Origin: Nitrososphaeraceae archaeon
GTDB lineage: Archaea > Thermoproteota > Nitrososphaeria > Nitrososphaerales > Nitrososphaeraceae
Length of the DNA: 64,000 nucleotides
Direction: 5' to 3'
Assembly: GCA_031316115.1 (NCBI GenBank)
Contig: JALDRC010000001.1
Span: forward strand, 62,001 to 126,000
Of the stretch, positions 1 through 6,663 are shown one piece after another. Within the stretch, counting starts at the first letter, position 1; every line of letters begins with the position of its first letter. Position numbers and translations under genes: made by a program. The notes beneath the pieces were generated by a model that saw nothing but the letters and a program-made list of their open reading frames with translations, did not search any database and had not been told where the DNA came from.

Positions 1-132
1 TATTTGTCGCTGTTGCCTATCAAACTCTTTAATTACTTCTGGGTTCTTTATATTCACTGCATTTTGAGCAGTTGATGGTGTTATAGGGTTCAGGCGTACT
101 CTATTACCAAGATTAGGGAATTTTCGTGACAC
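1..132 (-). CDS. Hypothetical protein, N-terminal part, runs off the window
   Basis: An open minus-strand frame enters from the left edge and has no stop inside the window. The last possible start is a GTG at 130-132, giving 44 visible residues that begin VSRKFPNLGN and continue with a Gln/Asn-rich, hydrophilic stretch. Codon choice looks coding, but the start is uncertain because no ATG lies in frame. I do not recognise the family. It lies in the same orientation as the small zinc-finger genes at 320-1030 and could belong to the same element. Confidence 0.35.
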   Translation of the reverse strand, partial: MSRKFPNLGNRVRLNPITPSTAQNAVNIKNPEVIKEFDRQQRQI

Positions 133-319
133 TACAATATGGAATATGTAGTAGAATAATAAAAGGTTTAGGAGAATTCTGATAGATAGGTTGTACCCTT
201 GGATAGAACATATTTAGTTTTTGATTGCGGAAATCATTTCCGCACTTATTTTTGGTCTTATTCGAAATATTCTTTCGTATAAGATAGATTGGTACGAACT
301 TAGGAAGCATGTTCCTAAG

Positions 320-862
320 TTATTTCAAACCCAACAGGAATCTAGATTTTACCAGTTCCATATTATCTCTTTCTACACTAGCACCAATAGAAGGAACTTC
401 ATAATATACAATTATACGAAGTTCTAAACCATTATTAACAAAGTGTGACTGACTGCCATGTATCTTACCTCCCAATTCTTGTACAATATCAGATAACTTC
501 TCATACTGCTTCTGTACTTCCAATTCAGTTGCACCTTTTAGGACCTGGATAGAATTCTTTGTTGGTTGCTTTGATTTCACACCTGATGTGTGAATTTGCT
601 GAGGCAAGGGCTTTCCTGAACCAGTTGTAAAGGTAGGCCTATATTGTTGAGTAGTTGGTTTACCCTCAAATGATTTGTGGGTAGTGTTTGACCTTTCCAC
701 AAATGACTTGTGGAAAGTATCAGACTTTCTAGTCTGGCAAAAGTGTTTATTCCCAGTCTCAACTTCTACAAAGGTCCCTTTAGAATTATTCCAGTATATT
801 TGAACCTTGTTACAATATTTGCAAAGTCTGGAATTAGTGATACTATTAGAAGATTGGGTCAT
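320..862 (-). CDS. Hypothetical protein with N-terminal zinc-finger-like motif
   Basis: 180 residues. The N-terminus has CKYCNKVQIYW followed about 20 residues later by HFC, a likely Cys/His metal site. The middle is Ser/Thr/Lys-rich, contains a short internal repeat (HKSF twice) and is probably disordered. The last 75 residues (ATELEVQKQYEKLSDIVQEL onward) look folded, helix then strand. It starts 6 bp after the stop of the 53-residue zinc-ribbon gene at 869-1030, so the two are probably co-transcribed. Function unknown; single-strand nucleic-acid or protein binding is only a guess. Confidence 0.6.
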   Translation of the reverse strand: MTQSSNSITNSRLCKYCNKVQIYWNNSKGTFVEVETGNKHFCQTRKSDTFHKSFVERSNTTHKSFEGKPTTQQYRPTFTTGSGKPLPQQIHTSGVKSKQPTKNSIQVLKGATELEVQKQYEKLSDIVQELGGKIHGSQSHFVNNGLELRIIVYYEVPSIGASVERDNMELVKSRFLLGLK

Positions 863-868
863 TATGGT

Positions 869-1030
869 TTAATCCTGTTTCAATGGGATAACGGATTCAA
901 AATTACATGTAATGCATTTTGCTAACTTGACCTTTGTCGTATTACTCACTTTAGATTTCTCACTGTCTTTAGTCAGATATTGTTCTTGGTCAGTAAAGTC
1001 TCGACCGCCACACTTAGGACATCTAAACAT
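869..1030 (-). CDS. Small zinc-ribbon protein (53 aa)
   Basis: A 53-residue ORF starting MFRCPKCGGRDF. It has two CxxC knuckles, CPKC at residues 4-7 and CITC at 39-42, the layout of a single zinc ribbon. A longer reading frame on the other strand (912-1133) covers it, but the two knuckles and tight spacing to the next gene make this the better call. It lies directly upstream of the 180-residue zinc-finger gene, so the two form a likely operon. Role unknown; such ribbons often bind DNA, RNA or partner proteins. Confidence 0.6.
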   Translation of the reverse strand: MFRCPKCGGRDFTDQEQYLTKDSEKSKVSNTTKVKLAKCITCNFESVIPLKQD

Positions 1031-1129
1031 ACATTATATTCTCACTAACAAAAATAAATGTTTGATTACCTTTCCCATTAATATAAAACTCCAAATATTT
1101 AATCTATGGATAATTCTGCTCATTTCAGA

Positions 1130-1291
1130 TTAATCTACAATCTCTTCAACTGTAACTTTCAATGGGTTTTTTAGTTTCTGGATAGAAGAATGTTCAACCT
1201 TTGGAACTATAATTATAATTTTATCACCTTGAGGACTGTACTTGGCTACAAACACCATTTTCTTTCCCATTGCTAATGTATACTTTGACAT
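1130..1291 (-). CDS. Small hypothetical protein (53 aa)
   Basis: ATG at 1291, stop at 1130-1132. The sequence begins MSKYTLAMGKKMVFVAKYSP and continues with a beta-strand-like KIIIIVPKVEH segment and an acidic end. It resembles a small beta-rich fold such as an AbrB/SpoVT-like or ribbon domain, but I cannot name the family. It shares orientation with the two zinc-finger genes downstream and is divergent from the SWIM gene at 1372, so 1292-1371 probably holds promoters for both directions. Confidence 0.45.
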   Translation of the reverse strand: MSKYTLAMGKKMVFVAKYSPQGDKIIIIVPKVEHSSIQKLKNPLKVTVEEIVD

Positions 1292-1330
1292 ACGTAATAT
1301 TATGTTTAACTTCTAGTTAGGTATACTATA

Positions 1331-1369
1331 GGACACGAAGGTATATATAATAGGGACACGTTAGTATAC
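1331..1369 (+). promoter_or_regulatory. TATA box with flanking direct repeats upstream of SWIM gene
   Basis: TATATATAA at 1342-1350 is centred about 26 bp before the ATG at 1372, the archaeal spacing for a leaderless transcript. It is bracketed by two copies of GGACACGnnnGTATA, at 1331-1345 and 1354-1368. Repeats flanking the TATA box look like an operator where a dimeric repressor could block TBP/TFB. The repeats are seen; the operator role is inferred. Confidence 0.5.
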
Positions 1370-1371
1370 CT

Positions 1372-1713
1372 ATGAAAACAACAAGTATTGTATCCAAACA
1401 AACAAAATTAGTAAACAATGAACAGATAATGATCCGAGAGGCCCGCGGACGAAGGCTGGCCTTACTCGGAAAGGTCTTCATGATACAGAACTCCAAAACA
1501 AATATGAACGGTTATTATGTAGAATCAGAGTTTGCAAGTAATAGATACTATTACGTGCAATATAAAGAGAACGATGATTCCTGGTGTTCATGTCCAGATT
1601 TTAGTTCAAACAAAGTAGAGAATTGTAAGCACCTGTATGCAGTGCAATATGCTTTACACTTAGGACTAGTGCAGCAGATAGGCCATAAGTTACCAATCAG
1701 CCAGAAAACGTAA
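1372..1713 (+). CDS. SWIM zinc-finger protein, truncated by an in-frame TAA
   Basis: 113 residues. The SWIM motif (CxCx(n)CxH) is clear: CSCPDF at about residues 64-69, then CKHLYAVQYAL at about 79-89. SWIM domains bind DNA or proteins; archaeal stand-alone forms are uncharacterised. A basic stretch REARGRRLALLGK precedes the domain. The frame is closed by TAA at 1711-1713, but the same frame then reads a further 52 coding-like codons to 1872, so the gene appears to have lost its C-terminus to a nonsense change. Its own TATA box lies at 1342-1350. Confidence 0.75.
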   Translation: MKTTSIVSKQTKLVNNEQIMIREARGRRLALLGKVFMIQNSKTNMNGYYVESEFASNRYYYVQYKENDDSWCSCPDFSSNKVENCKHLYAVQYALHLGLVQQIGHKLPISQKT

Positions 1714-1872
1714 CAATATTCCGTTTCCTCTGACAAACCAAATTCAATAGCAGAACAATACAAGAACCTATCTATCGCAACACTGAACGAACTGGAGAAA
1801 GCAGACATTGAAGCAGAGAACTACCACAGCAAGCGAGTACAAAGATGGGAAGATGATTCCTACGACTTTTAA
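1714..1872 (+). pseudogene. In-frame C-terminal continuation of the SWIM protein
   Basis: Directly after the TAA at 1711-1713, in the same reading frame, comes a 52-codon stretch without start codon. It contains SIAEQYKNLSIATLNELEKA and ends EDDSYDF before TAA at 1870-1872. The composition is that of a charged helical tail, quite unlike random AT-rich DNA. The simplest reading is that it is the lost C-terminal part of the SWIM protein. Confidence 0.55.
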
Positions 1873-1890
1873 TTCTAGAATGGAAGTGAT

Positions 1891-1986
1891 GTGTGTCAAG
1901 ATGGAACCAGTTGTAATTGTAACTTCTATTGCTGTGAATGCTTTAACCTGGTTGTTTATCCTCAAAACGGACTATTGTATTTCTAA
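1891..1986 (+). CDS. Possible Cys-rich micropeptide (31 aa)
   Basis: A GTG-started frame encodes 31 residues with six cysteines (motif CNCNFYCCEC). It could be a tiny metal-binding peptide, or the remnant of a longer one, because no ATG or Shine-Dalgarno sequence is evident. A longer overlapping frame (1808-2020) lacks any recognisable motif. Kept only because cysteine clustering of this density is unusual by chance. Confidence 0.2.
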   Translation: MCQDGTSCNCNFYCCECFNLVVYPQNGLLYF

Positions 1987-2007
1987 AGGTAGGAGACTAG
2001 TCAAGAA

Positions 2008-2190
2008 ATGTCTTCAGTGATAGCCATAGCAGACTGTCCCATAGAAGACGCAGAACATGAATGGGAAAGCGTTGGATATACGGAACGCATTGATATTACT
2101 ACTATTGGAGTTTTGTATGAATGTCTAAAGTGTGGTAAAACTGAATTCCAGTACTATGCGATTGAAGACACGGAACTAGAGGATTATTGA
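2008..2190 (+). CDS. Small hypothetical protein with a CxxC knuckle (60 aa)
   Basis: Begins MSSVIAIADCPIEDAEHEWE. It has one CxxC pair (CLKCG near residue 42) plus an earlier Cys and His, and a strongly acidic tail. It looks like a half zinc ribbon. A GGTAGGAG element about 15 bp upstream may act as ribosome binding site. The next gene starts 1 bp after its stop codon, so they form an operon. Function unknown. Confidence 0.5.
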   Translation: MSSVIAIADCPIEDAEHEWESVGYTERIDITTIGVLYECLKCGKTEFQYYAIEDTELEDY

Positions 2191-2191
2191 A

Positions 2192-2470
2192 ATGGGTAGA
2201 CTACATGGTAACAAAAGACCTGTACCAAAAACAACATGGGCTGTATCTATAGAATTGGATAAAAAAGTTGTAAGGATGAAAGGAAGACACGATACAATTG
2301 ATAACTTTATCAATAAAATATTTGAGCAGTGGTTAGAGTGGCGTGATACCATCCCGTTTATGGAAGAGGCCTATGAGAAGCAATCCAGGACCATTGAAGG
2401 CTACATAAAGGAAATAGAACGATTGAAGCACAATCAATTACAATTGGAAGGGATTATAGCAAACAACTAA
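2192..2470 (+). CDS. Hypothetical protein, basic N-terminus and coiled-coil C-terminus (92 aa)
   Basis: Begins MGRLHGNKRPVPKTTWAVSI. The N-terminal third is basic and could form a ribbon-helix-helix-like strand; residues 35-60 are helical with several Trp; the last 30 residues (EGYIKEIERLKHNQLQLEG) form a short coiled coil. This resembles small element-encoded DNA-binding proteins, but no family is recognised. It closes the small-gene cluster of 1-2.5 kb. Confidence 0.55.
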   Translation: MGRLHGNKRPVPKTTWAVSIELDKKVVRMKGRHDTIDNFINKIFEQWLEWRDTIPFMEEAYEKQSRTIEGYIKEIERLKHNQLQLEGIIANN

Positions 2471-2885
2471 CCTTTCCCGTTTAACCAATAGATTTTCTTG
2501 TACTAATAATTAATTAGTGTTTATTCTAAACAAGATACTAATTCTATTTTATAATTTTATAATTTTATAATCTAATTTTTTTTTGTTTATATTATGCATC
2601 TTATTAATACAATTTTAGAATAATGTTTATAAGATTGGATATATAAAAAGGATTTAGGTCTAGTACTCTATCGTTACTATGGAGTAAGAGTAAGAGTTTG
2701 AGATTCTATCTATCTAATTGAATTATATGCTAAAGTGAAAATAATTAGTTTATAATTTTATAATTTTATAAAATAACGTCATGGATATATTTATACTAAT
2801 TAACATATCTAATATTTGATCATAATTTATTTTACTTAAATTATGCAAGATCTTTATGATAGTGGATAACATCTCAACCATTTTA
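2471..2885. other. AT-rich intergenic region without a gene
   Basis: About 415 bp, extremely AT-rich, stops in all frames. It contains two copies of a TTTATAA-based repeat and the approach to the TATA box of the gene at 2917. No RNA gene or conserved coding fragment is visible. Confidence 0.6.
2548..2771. repeat. Two copies of a 23-bp AT-only direct repeat
   Basis: The sequence TTTATAATTTTATAATTTTATAA occurs at 2548-2570 and again at 2749-2771, 201 bp apart. Each copy is itself three units of a 9-bp period. It may be simple-sequence drift in AT-rich DNA or a binding site; nothing else supports a function. Confidence 0.5.
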
Positions 2886-2894
2886 GAATATATA
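2886..2894 (+). promoter_or_regulatory. TATA box deciding the start of the 2917 gene
   Basis: AATATATAT at 2886-2894 is centred about 27 bp before the ATG at 2917. That supports a leaderless transcript beginning at 2917 rather than at the upstream ATG at 2899, which would put the start codon too close to the TATA box. Confidence 0.45.
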
Positions 2895-2916
2895 TGATTT
2901 GATATTTTTATCAAAA

Positions 2917-3351
2917 ATGAAGTCTGTTATAGCATTAGGAATAGTTTTGACTTTCAGTATACTATTTACTGCATCCTCAGGAGTGTTGAAAGGTAAGGTT
3001 TTTGCAAGCATAGAGGAAGAAAGAGACAATCGTTATTATCCAGATGAATATTCACAATATGATAGAAAATCCCCGTTGTCTGCTGGATCTCCAGGAGTGC
3101 TTAGTGGCAATATTTTGCAAGGATTGGATAGAGAACAACTTAAAGAGATCGAAGATAAATTATTTGAAGGAATAGATAAAGATCGTTTCGTGAATAATGC
3201 TCTAAACTTGTTAAATGAATATGATATTGATTTAGGTACTTTAAATGAATATTTGCTAGAAGATTCTTGGGGTTACGGTGGTGGTTTTATACTAATTTTA
3301 GTACTTTTCATACTATTGGTCATCATAGGTGCAGGATTCGGATGGGGTTAA
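2917..3351 (+). CDS. Secreted/membrane protein with YjcZ-like glycine-rich C-terminal tail
   Basis: 144 residues from the preferred ATG at 2917 (150 from 2899). Residues 1-30 are a signal peptide or signal anchor. The middle is hydrophilic (EEERDNRYYPDEYSQYDRKS), followed by a helical section with the repeated pattern LLNEYDIDLGTLNEYLLE. The last 25 residues, SWGYGGGFILILVLFI then LLVIIGAGFGWG, are one membrane segment that matches in style the short YjcZ/YjcZ_2 proteins of Bacillus spores (YGGGFALIVVLFILLIIVG). Topology would be two membrane segments with a soluble loop outside. Function unknown. Confidence 0.7.
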   Translation: MKSVIALGIVLTFSILFTASSGVLKGKVFASIEEERDNRYYPDEYSQYDRKSPLSAGSPGVLSGNILQGLDREQLKEIEDKLFEGIDKDRFVNNALNLLNEYDIDLGTLNEYLLEDSWGYGGGFILILVLFILLVIIGAGFGWG

Positions 3352-3506
3352 TAGTAACTAGAAATAAAGTCACTACGATTTTATACTAAAACTATCATTT
3401 TATTTTTGTAAAAATAATACTAAGAATTAGTTCTACTATCTGAATAATTTATTAATTTTATCGTACAATCAATACTAAATATCTAATATTCTGAAATTCA
3501 TAATAA

Positions 3507-3587
3507 AATTATACTACTACATTATAGTCAAACACTATCTAATGCTTGTTAGCACTCCAGATATACTATATTTGAATTGGTAGAACA
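3507..3587 (+). promoter_or_regulatory. Promoter region, copy 1 of a duplicated upstream block
   Basis: The 80 bp before the gene at 3588 align closely with those before the paralogue at 4320. Shared blocks include AAATTATACTA, TAATGYTTGTT and GATATACTATA, ending TAGAACAATGAA. The TATA-like ATATACTATA (3561-3570) lies about 22 bp from the ATG. Conservation of the promoter along with the gene points to joint regulation. Confidence 0.5.
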
Positions 3588-4079
3588 ATGAATAATAAAA
3601 CCAAGATTGGTTCTATGTTCCTATTAGCAGCAGTACTAGTTACTGGAGCAATATCCATGACTATTCCATCTTCATTTGCTCAACCAGATGACAGAGATGA
3701 CAGAGACTTCATAGGTGACAATTACTATGAGAAAGATCCATATAACAAATACTACAATGGTCATGATGATCCATTTGGAAAAGACCAAGACAAAGAGTAT
3801 AAAGATGTAAAAATTCAGAAAATCAAATGTGTCAATTTCAACGTCAATATAAATGGAATAGACATTAAGAAAATACCAAGAGAAATGACCGATGATGCAG
3901 CAACAGCACAAGGATTACAGGGAGATGAAAACGGTATAAAAGATGGTACTGGTAATGGAATGTTTAATAATGGCGGTCTTAACATAGACAAAAATCTAGT
4001 AAATATATGTCTCAATCTAAATTTTAATAATCAAGAAAAAGTTCCAATATTAGGAGATTTGACAAGAACGGCAGAGTAA
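3588..4079 (+). CDS. Secreted protein, paralogue 1 of a tandem pair
   Basis: 163 residues. Signal peptide MNNKTKIGSMFLLAAVLVTG with a likely cut after SSFA (about residue 31). A short Asp/Arg/Tyr-rich spacer follows. The core is shared with the next gene: IQKIKCVNFNVNINGIDIKK, then DGTGNGMFNNGGLNIDKNLV and NICLNLN, with two conserved cysteines that could form a disulfide outside the cell. I know it only as a multi-copy thaumarchaeal secreted family of unknown function. It is followed by a palindrome plus T-run. Confidence 0.75.
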   Translation: MNNKTKIGSMFLLAAVLVTGAISMTIPSSFAQPDDRDDRDFIGDNYYEKDPYNKYYNGHDDPFGKDQDKEYKDVKIQKIKCVNFNVNINGIDIKKIPREMTDDAATAQGLQGDENGIKDGTGNGMFNNGGLNIDKNLVNICLNLNFNNQEKVPILGDLTRTAE

Positions 4080-4110
4080 TCCTAGGATTATTTTTTATTT
4101 TTTTTAGATT
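4078..4110 (+). terminator. Palindrome plus T-run terminator
   Basis: AATCCTAGGATT, a perfect 12-bp palindrome, immediately overlaps the stop codon of the preceding gene and runs into ATTTTTTATTTTTTTT. Archaeal transcription ends at T-runs, so this is a good candidate for a terminator. Confidence 0.5.
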
Positions 4111-4240
4111 TTTTAATCATTGAAATATTTATCCATTCTATTTAAATTGTAAAATTAGAGATTGAGGTAAACATAACTTATATTCTTATTTTATAAAACA
4201 AAATTCCTAATCATCACATATTATTAAATTCTTAATTAAA

Positions 4241-4319
4241 TTATACTAGTAAATTATATTCAAACAATCTCTAATGTTTGTTCGTACGCTAGATATACTA
4301 TATACTATCTAATAGAACA
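4241..4319 (+). promoter_or_regulatory. Promoter region, copy 2 of the duplicated upstream block
   Basis: Matches the block at 3507-3587, including AGATATACTATA (4291-4302) and the TAGAACAATGAA start context. The spacing from the TATA-like box to the ATG is the same as in copy 1. The duplication therefore covered gene plus control region. Confidence 0.5.
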
Positions 4320-4847
4320 ATGAATACGAATACAACCAAAATTGGTTCAATGTTTCTATTGGCAGCAGTACTTGTTGTGGGAACAGTAGCAATGACTGTC
4401 CCATCATCATTTGCTTCCTCTGATTCCAGAGACTATGATGACTACTATGGAAAAGACAGATACTATGAAGATTATGAAAAGGATCCATATTACAAAGTTC
4501 CATACTATATGAAGGATAATTATGAAGACAAATACTATAGTTATGAAGATAGATATGGAAAGGTTTCAAGAGGTGACGGAACAGATGTTTGGAACAAAGG
4601 TGTGAGTATCCAGTCAATTAAATGTATCAATAAAAACGTCAATATCAATGGAGTAGACTTTAAGAAAGAACCCAGAGGAACAGAATCATTAGCAACAACA
4701 CCAGAAGAACAAATAACAGAAGATGGTACTGGCAATGGATTGTTTGGCAACGGTGGAATAAACATTGACAGAAATCTAGTCAACATCTGTGTTAACTTTA
4801 ATCATAATGGACAAGTAGATGGTGACCTAGGCCACGGAAGACCATAA
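4320..4847 (+). CDS. Secreted protein, paralogue 2, with Tyr/Asp/Lys-rich spacer
   Basis: 175 residues. The signal peptide resembles paralogue 1 (KIGSMFLLAAVLVVGTVAMT, cut after SSFA). The spacer is longer and remarkably tyrosine-rich, with repeated YYGKDRYYEDYEKDPYY-like units between residues 36 and 80. The C-terminal core repeats the family pattern IKCINKNVNINGVDFKKEP and DGTGNGLFGNGGINIDRNLV with both cysteines kept. The spacer has diverged while ends are conserved, so the core is probably the functional domain and the spacer a surface linker. Confidence 0.75.
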   Translation: MNTNTTKIGSMFLLAAVLVVGTVAMTVPSSFASSDSRDYDDYYGKDRYYEDYEKDPYYKVPYYMKDNYEDKYYSYEDRYGKVSRGDGTDVWNKGVSIQSIKCINKNVNINGVDFKKEPRGTESLATTPEEQITEDGTGNGLFGNGGINIDRNLVNICVNFNHNGQVDGDLGHGRP

Positions 4848-5037
4848 ACATTCCTCTTATTTTTCATTCATAGTACCTGTAGTAATATAAGTAATTTAGA
4901 GTTTAATTTTTTATTTGTTATATTTTTGAGAAATATTATAATTCAGATCAAATTATTCAACATTCAACTAAAAGCATTTTTTTTATATCTTATATCTTGA
5001 AATTTATCTATTATATTACATTAGATAATTCAGTTAA

Positions 5038-5244
5038 TCAATCAGGTTTTATATTGAATTTTTCATGATATTTTTTTATTGTTTCCATGTTTGGTGCTTC
5101 TACCAAGCAATAGAAAACTTTTCCTTCTCTATTAATGAAATTATTGATATATCTTACTCCAAATTTATCAGTAGATGTATGTGTAATTTTGAGTATATCT
5201 TCATCCCCATCAGGGATTTTATGGACATACAAAAATTTAGGCAT
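5038..5244 (-). CDS. DUF4242-like small protein (68 aa)
   Basis: Begins MPKFLYVHKIPDGDEDILK; a later segment GKVFYCLVEAPNMETIKKYH fits the DUF4242 (SCO4226-like, nickel-responsive ferredoxin-fold) pattern, in which a YCxxEAP strand precedes a helix ending in a metal-binding His. The usual family length is 80-90 residues; this copy stops at KFNIKPD, so the C-terminal strand seems missing. It stands alone between secreted-protein genes and the frameshifted gene at 5381. The assignment rests on the pattern only. Confidence 0.55.
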   Translation of the reverse strand: MPKFLYVHKIPDGDEDILKITHTSTDKFGVRYINNFINREGKVFYCLVEAPNMETIKKYHEKFNIKPD

Positions 5245-5380
5245 GAATTGTAGAATAATATACCAAACAAGGTTACTTTAACATTCTGGCTAGTTCCAAA
5301 TATAGTATTTGTATTATTACATGTATCAAAGGATGGAAAATCCAGATTTAATCTAGTATTATATTCCTCTAACATTGAGA

Positions 5381-5870
5381 TTAAGATAAAATTCTCAATT
5401 GTTTGTGTTGTTCAAATAATATTGTTAGAAATAATGATTCTGTTGAACTTTCATTTCCCATTGCTTTGATGGAAGATAAATATTCATAACATGAGTTTAA
5501 CATCTGTCTGAATAATTCTCTGTCATTTTTTCGTAGACCAATTGAAAATTTCTGCCATGATTGTATCTCTTTTGATAGTATTACACTATCAAGAGGTTGA
5601 TTGAAATAATTATCTAAAGTCGTATTGATTTTATTTTGAGTAATATTAAACTGGTTTCTGTTGTTTCTGTTGTTTTCTTTGCTTTCATCAAGTTGTTTAT
5701 AAAAATAAAGTAATATAGACATCAAAATAGGTTGTATTCTGATTGGTTTTACAGACAAAGTACAAGCAGTATTATACAGTAAAGGAATTGAAAACATCTG
5801 AGTAAATATTTTTTTTGTCATCTTTTCCAAGTTTAGACTTGAATGAATTCCATCTTTGTTCTTCTAACAT
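5381..5870 (-). pseudogene. Conserved hypothetical protein, frameshifted at an A8 run
   Basis: Two overlapping frames make one protein. From ATG at 5868-5870 the frame reads MLEEQRWNSFKSKLGKDDKK and then stops soon after. The long downstream frame (to 5381) begins KKIFTQMFSIPLLYNTACTL and continues RIQPILMSILLYFYKQL. They join exactly if the run of eight A (5809-5816 on the minus strand) is read as seven. The joined product would be about 162 residues and helical, unknown in function. Either the gene is broken in the genome, the ribosome or polymerase slips at A8, or the assembly has an extra base. Confidence 0.55.
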
Positions 5871-6663
5871 TAGAGCAATTCTAAATGAAAGAATAGTTCT
5901 ACCCATTCTTAATAGAAGAAATATACATTGATATATTCATTGGAGAACTTTGGAGAGAGTGGGTATTGTAAGAGGAATCAAGATTCGTCGTTGTTCTAAG
6001 TGGTGAGTTTCTGGGTTAAGGAGAATACCTACACGTCCATAAATAACAGACTAGACGGTAGAGAAATATGTAAGTTCGTTAAGAAGATAGCATTAGAAGA
6101 TATTGGAATACTAATCTAAACCTTTTTTATTTTATTACTAATAATAATTTTATTGGTATATAGATAGGATAACCGTTCTCTATGTTTTCATATTGAAAAT
6201 GTTTTTCAAATTTAAGATTTGAACAAGAAGTCAGAGGAATAAATTCAATTAATCTAGAATCAACATAATGAAAAAATTGATTTCATGCAGTAGTGATATC
6301 GATAATTTTGAATAAAAAATTAAGATATCTGTAAAATATTTGAAAAAATTAGAACCTGGTTTATGATAAATCGTATTTGCTGATTATTTTTAAAAACAAA
6401 CAACATTAGCTTTTCTAAATCCTGAAGAAGTTTATTTCATTTTCTAATCTTGAAGTAAAATATACATTACTTGATATTTATAAAAAGGATAACACAATTT
6501 GAACAATATTACAAGATGAGATTACGTTAATCTCTGTTATATTTTACTAAAAATTTTGCATATACATAATTGTTTATTTTATGAATTAATCACTTTGGAA
6601 ACTTCTGACATGAGGTAAACTGTAAATTGATTACTAAATAAATTAGTAGTTTGAATAACATAT
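5871..6663. other. 793-bp gap with decayed coding traces
   Basis: No intact gene. Coding-like fragments are present on the plus strand (a short IEEIYIDIFIGELWREWVL stretch near 5915-5975 and the stretch at 6000-6119), separated by stops and frame changes. The rest is AT-rich and featureless. Confidence 0.5.
6000..6119 (+). pseudogene. Degenerate coding remnant
   Basis: A 39-codon frame, VVSFWVKENTYTSINNRLDG then REICKFVKKIALEDIGILI, has the composition of a real C-terminus but no plausible start. A related-looking fragment lies just upstream in another frame. I do not recognise the family. Confidence 0.3.

Noticed and set aside
577-762. Minus-strand 61-residue ORF inside 320-862
   Set aside because: It lies wholly within the zinc-finger gene in another frame and has no protein-like features.
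912-1133. Plus-strand 73-residue ORF
   Set aside because: It is antisense to the 53-residue zinc ribbon (869-1030) and part of 1130-1291, both of which have better coding features; this frame has no motif or start signal.
1808-2020. Plus-strand 70-residue ORF
   Set aside because: It overlaps the SWIM tail and the possible Cys-rich frame, with mixed composition and no motif; likely a chance frame.
2548-2771. Iteron-type replication origin
   Set aside because: The repeats are pure AT simple sequence, only two copies, and no replication initiator gene lies nearby.
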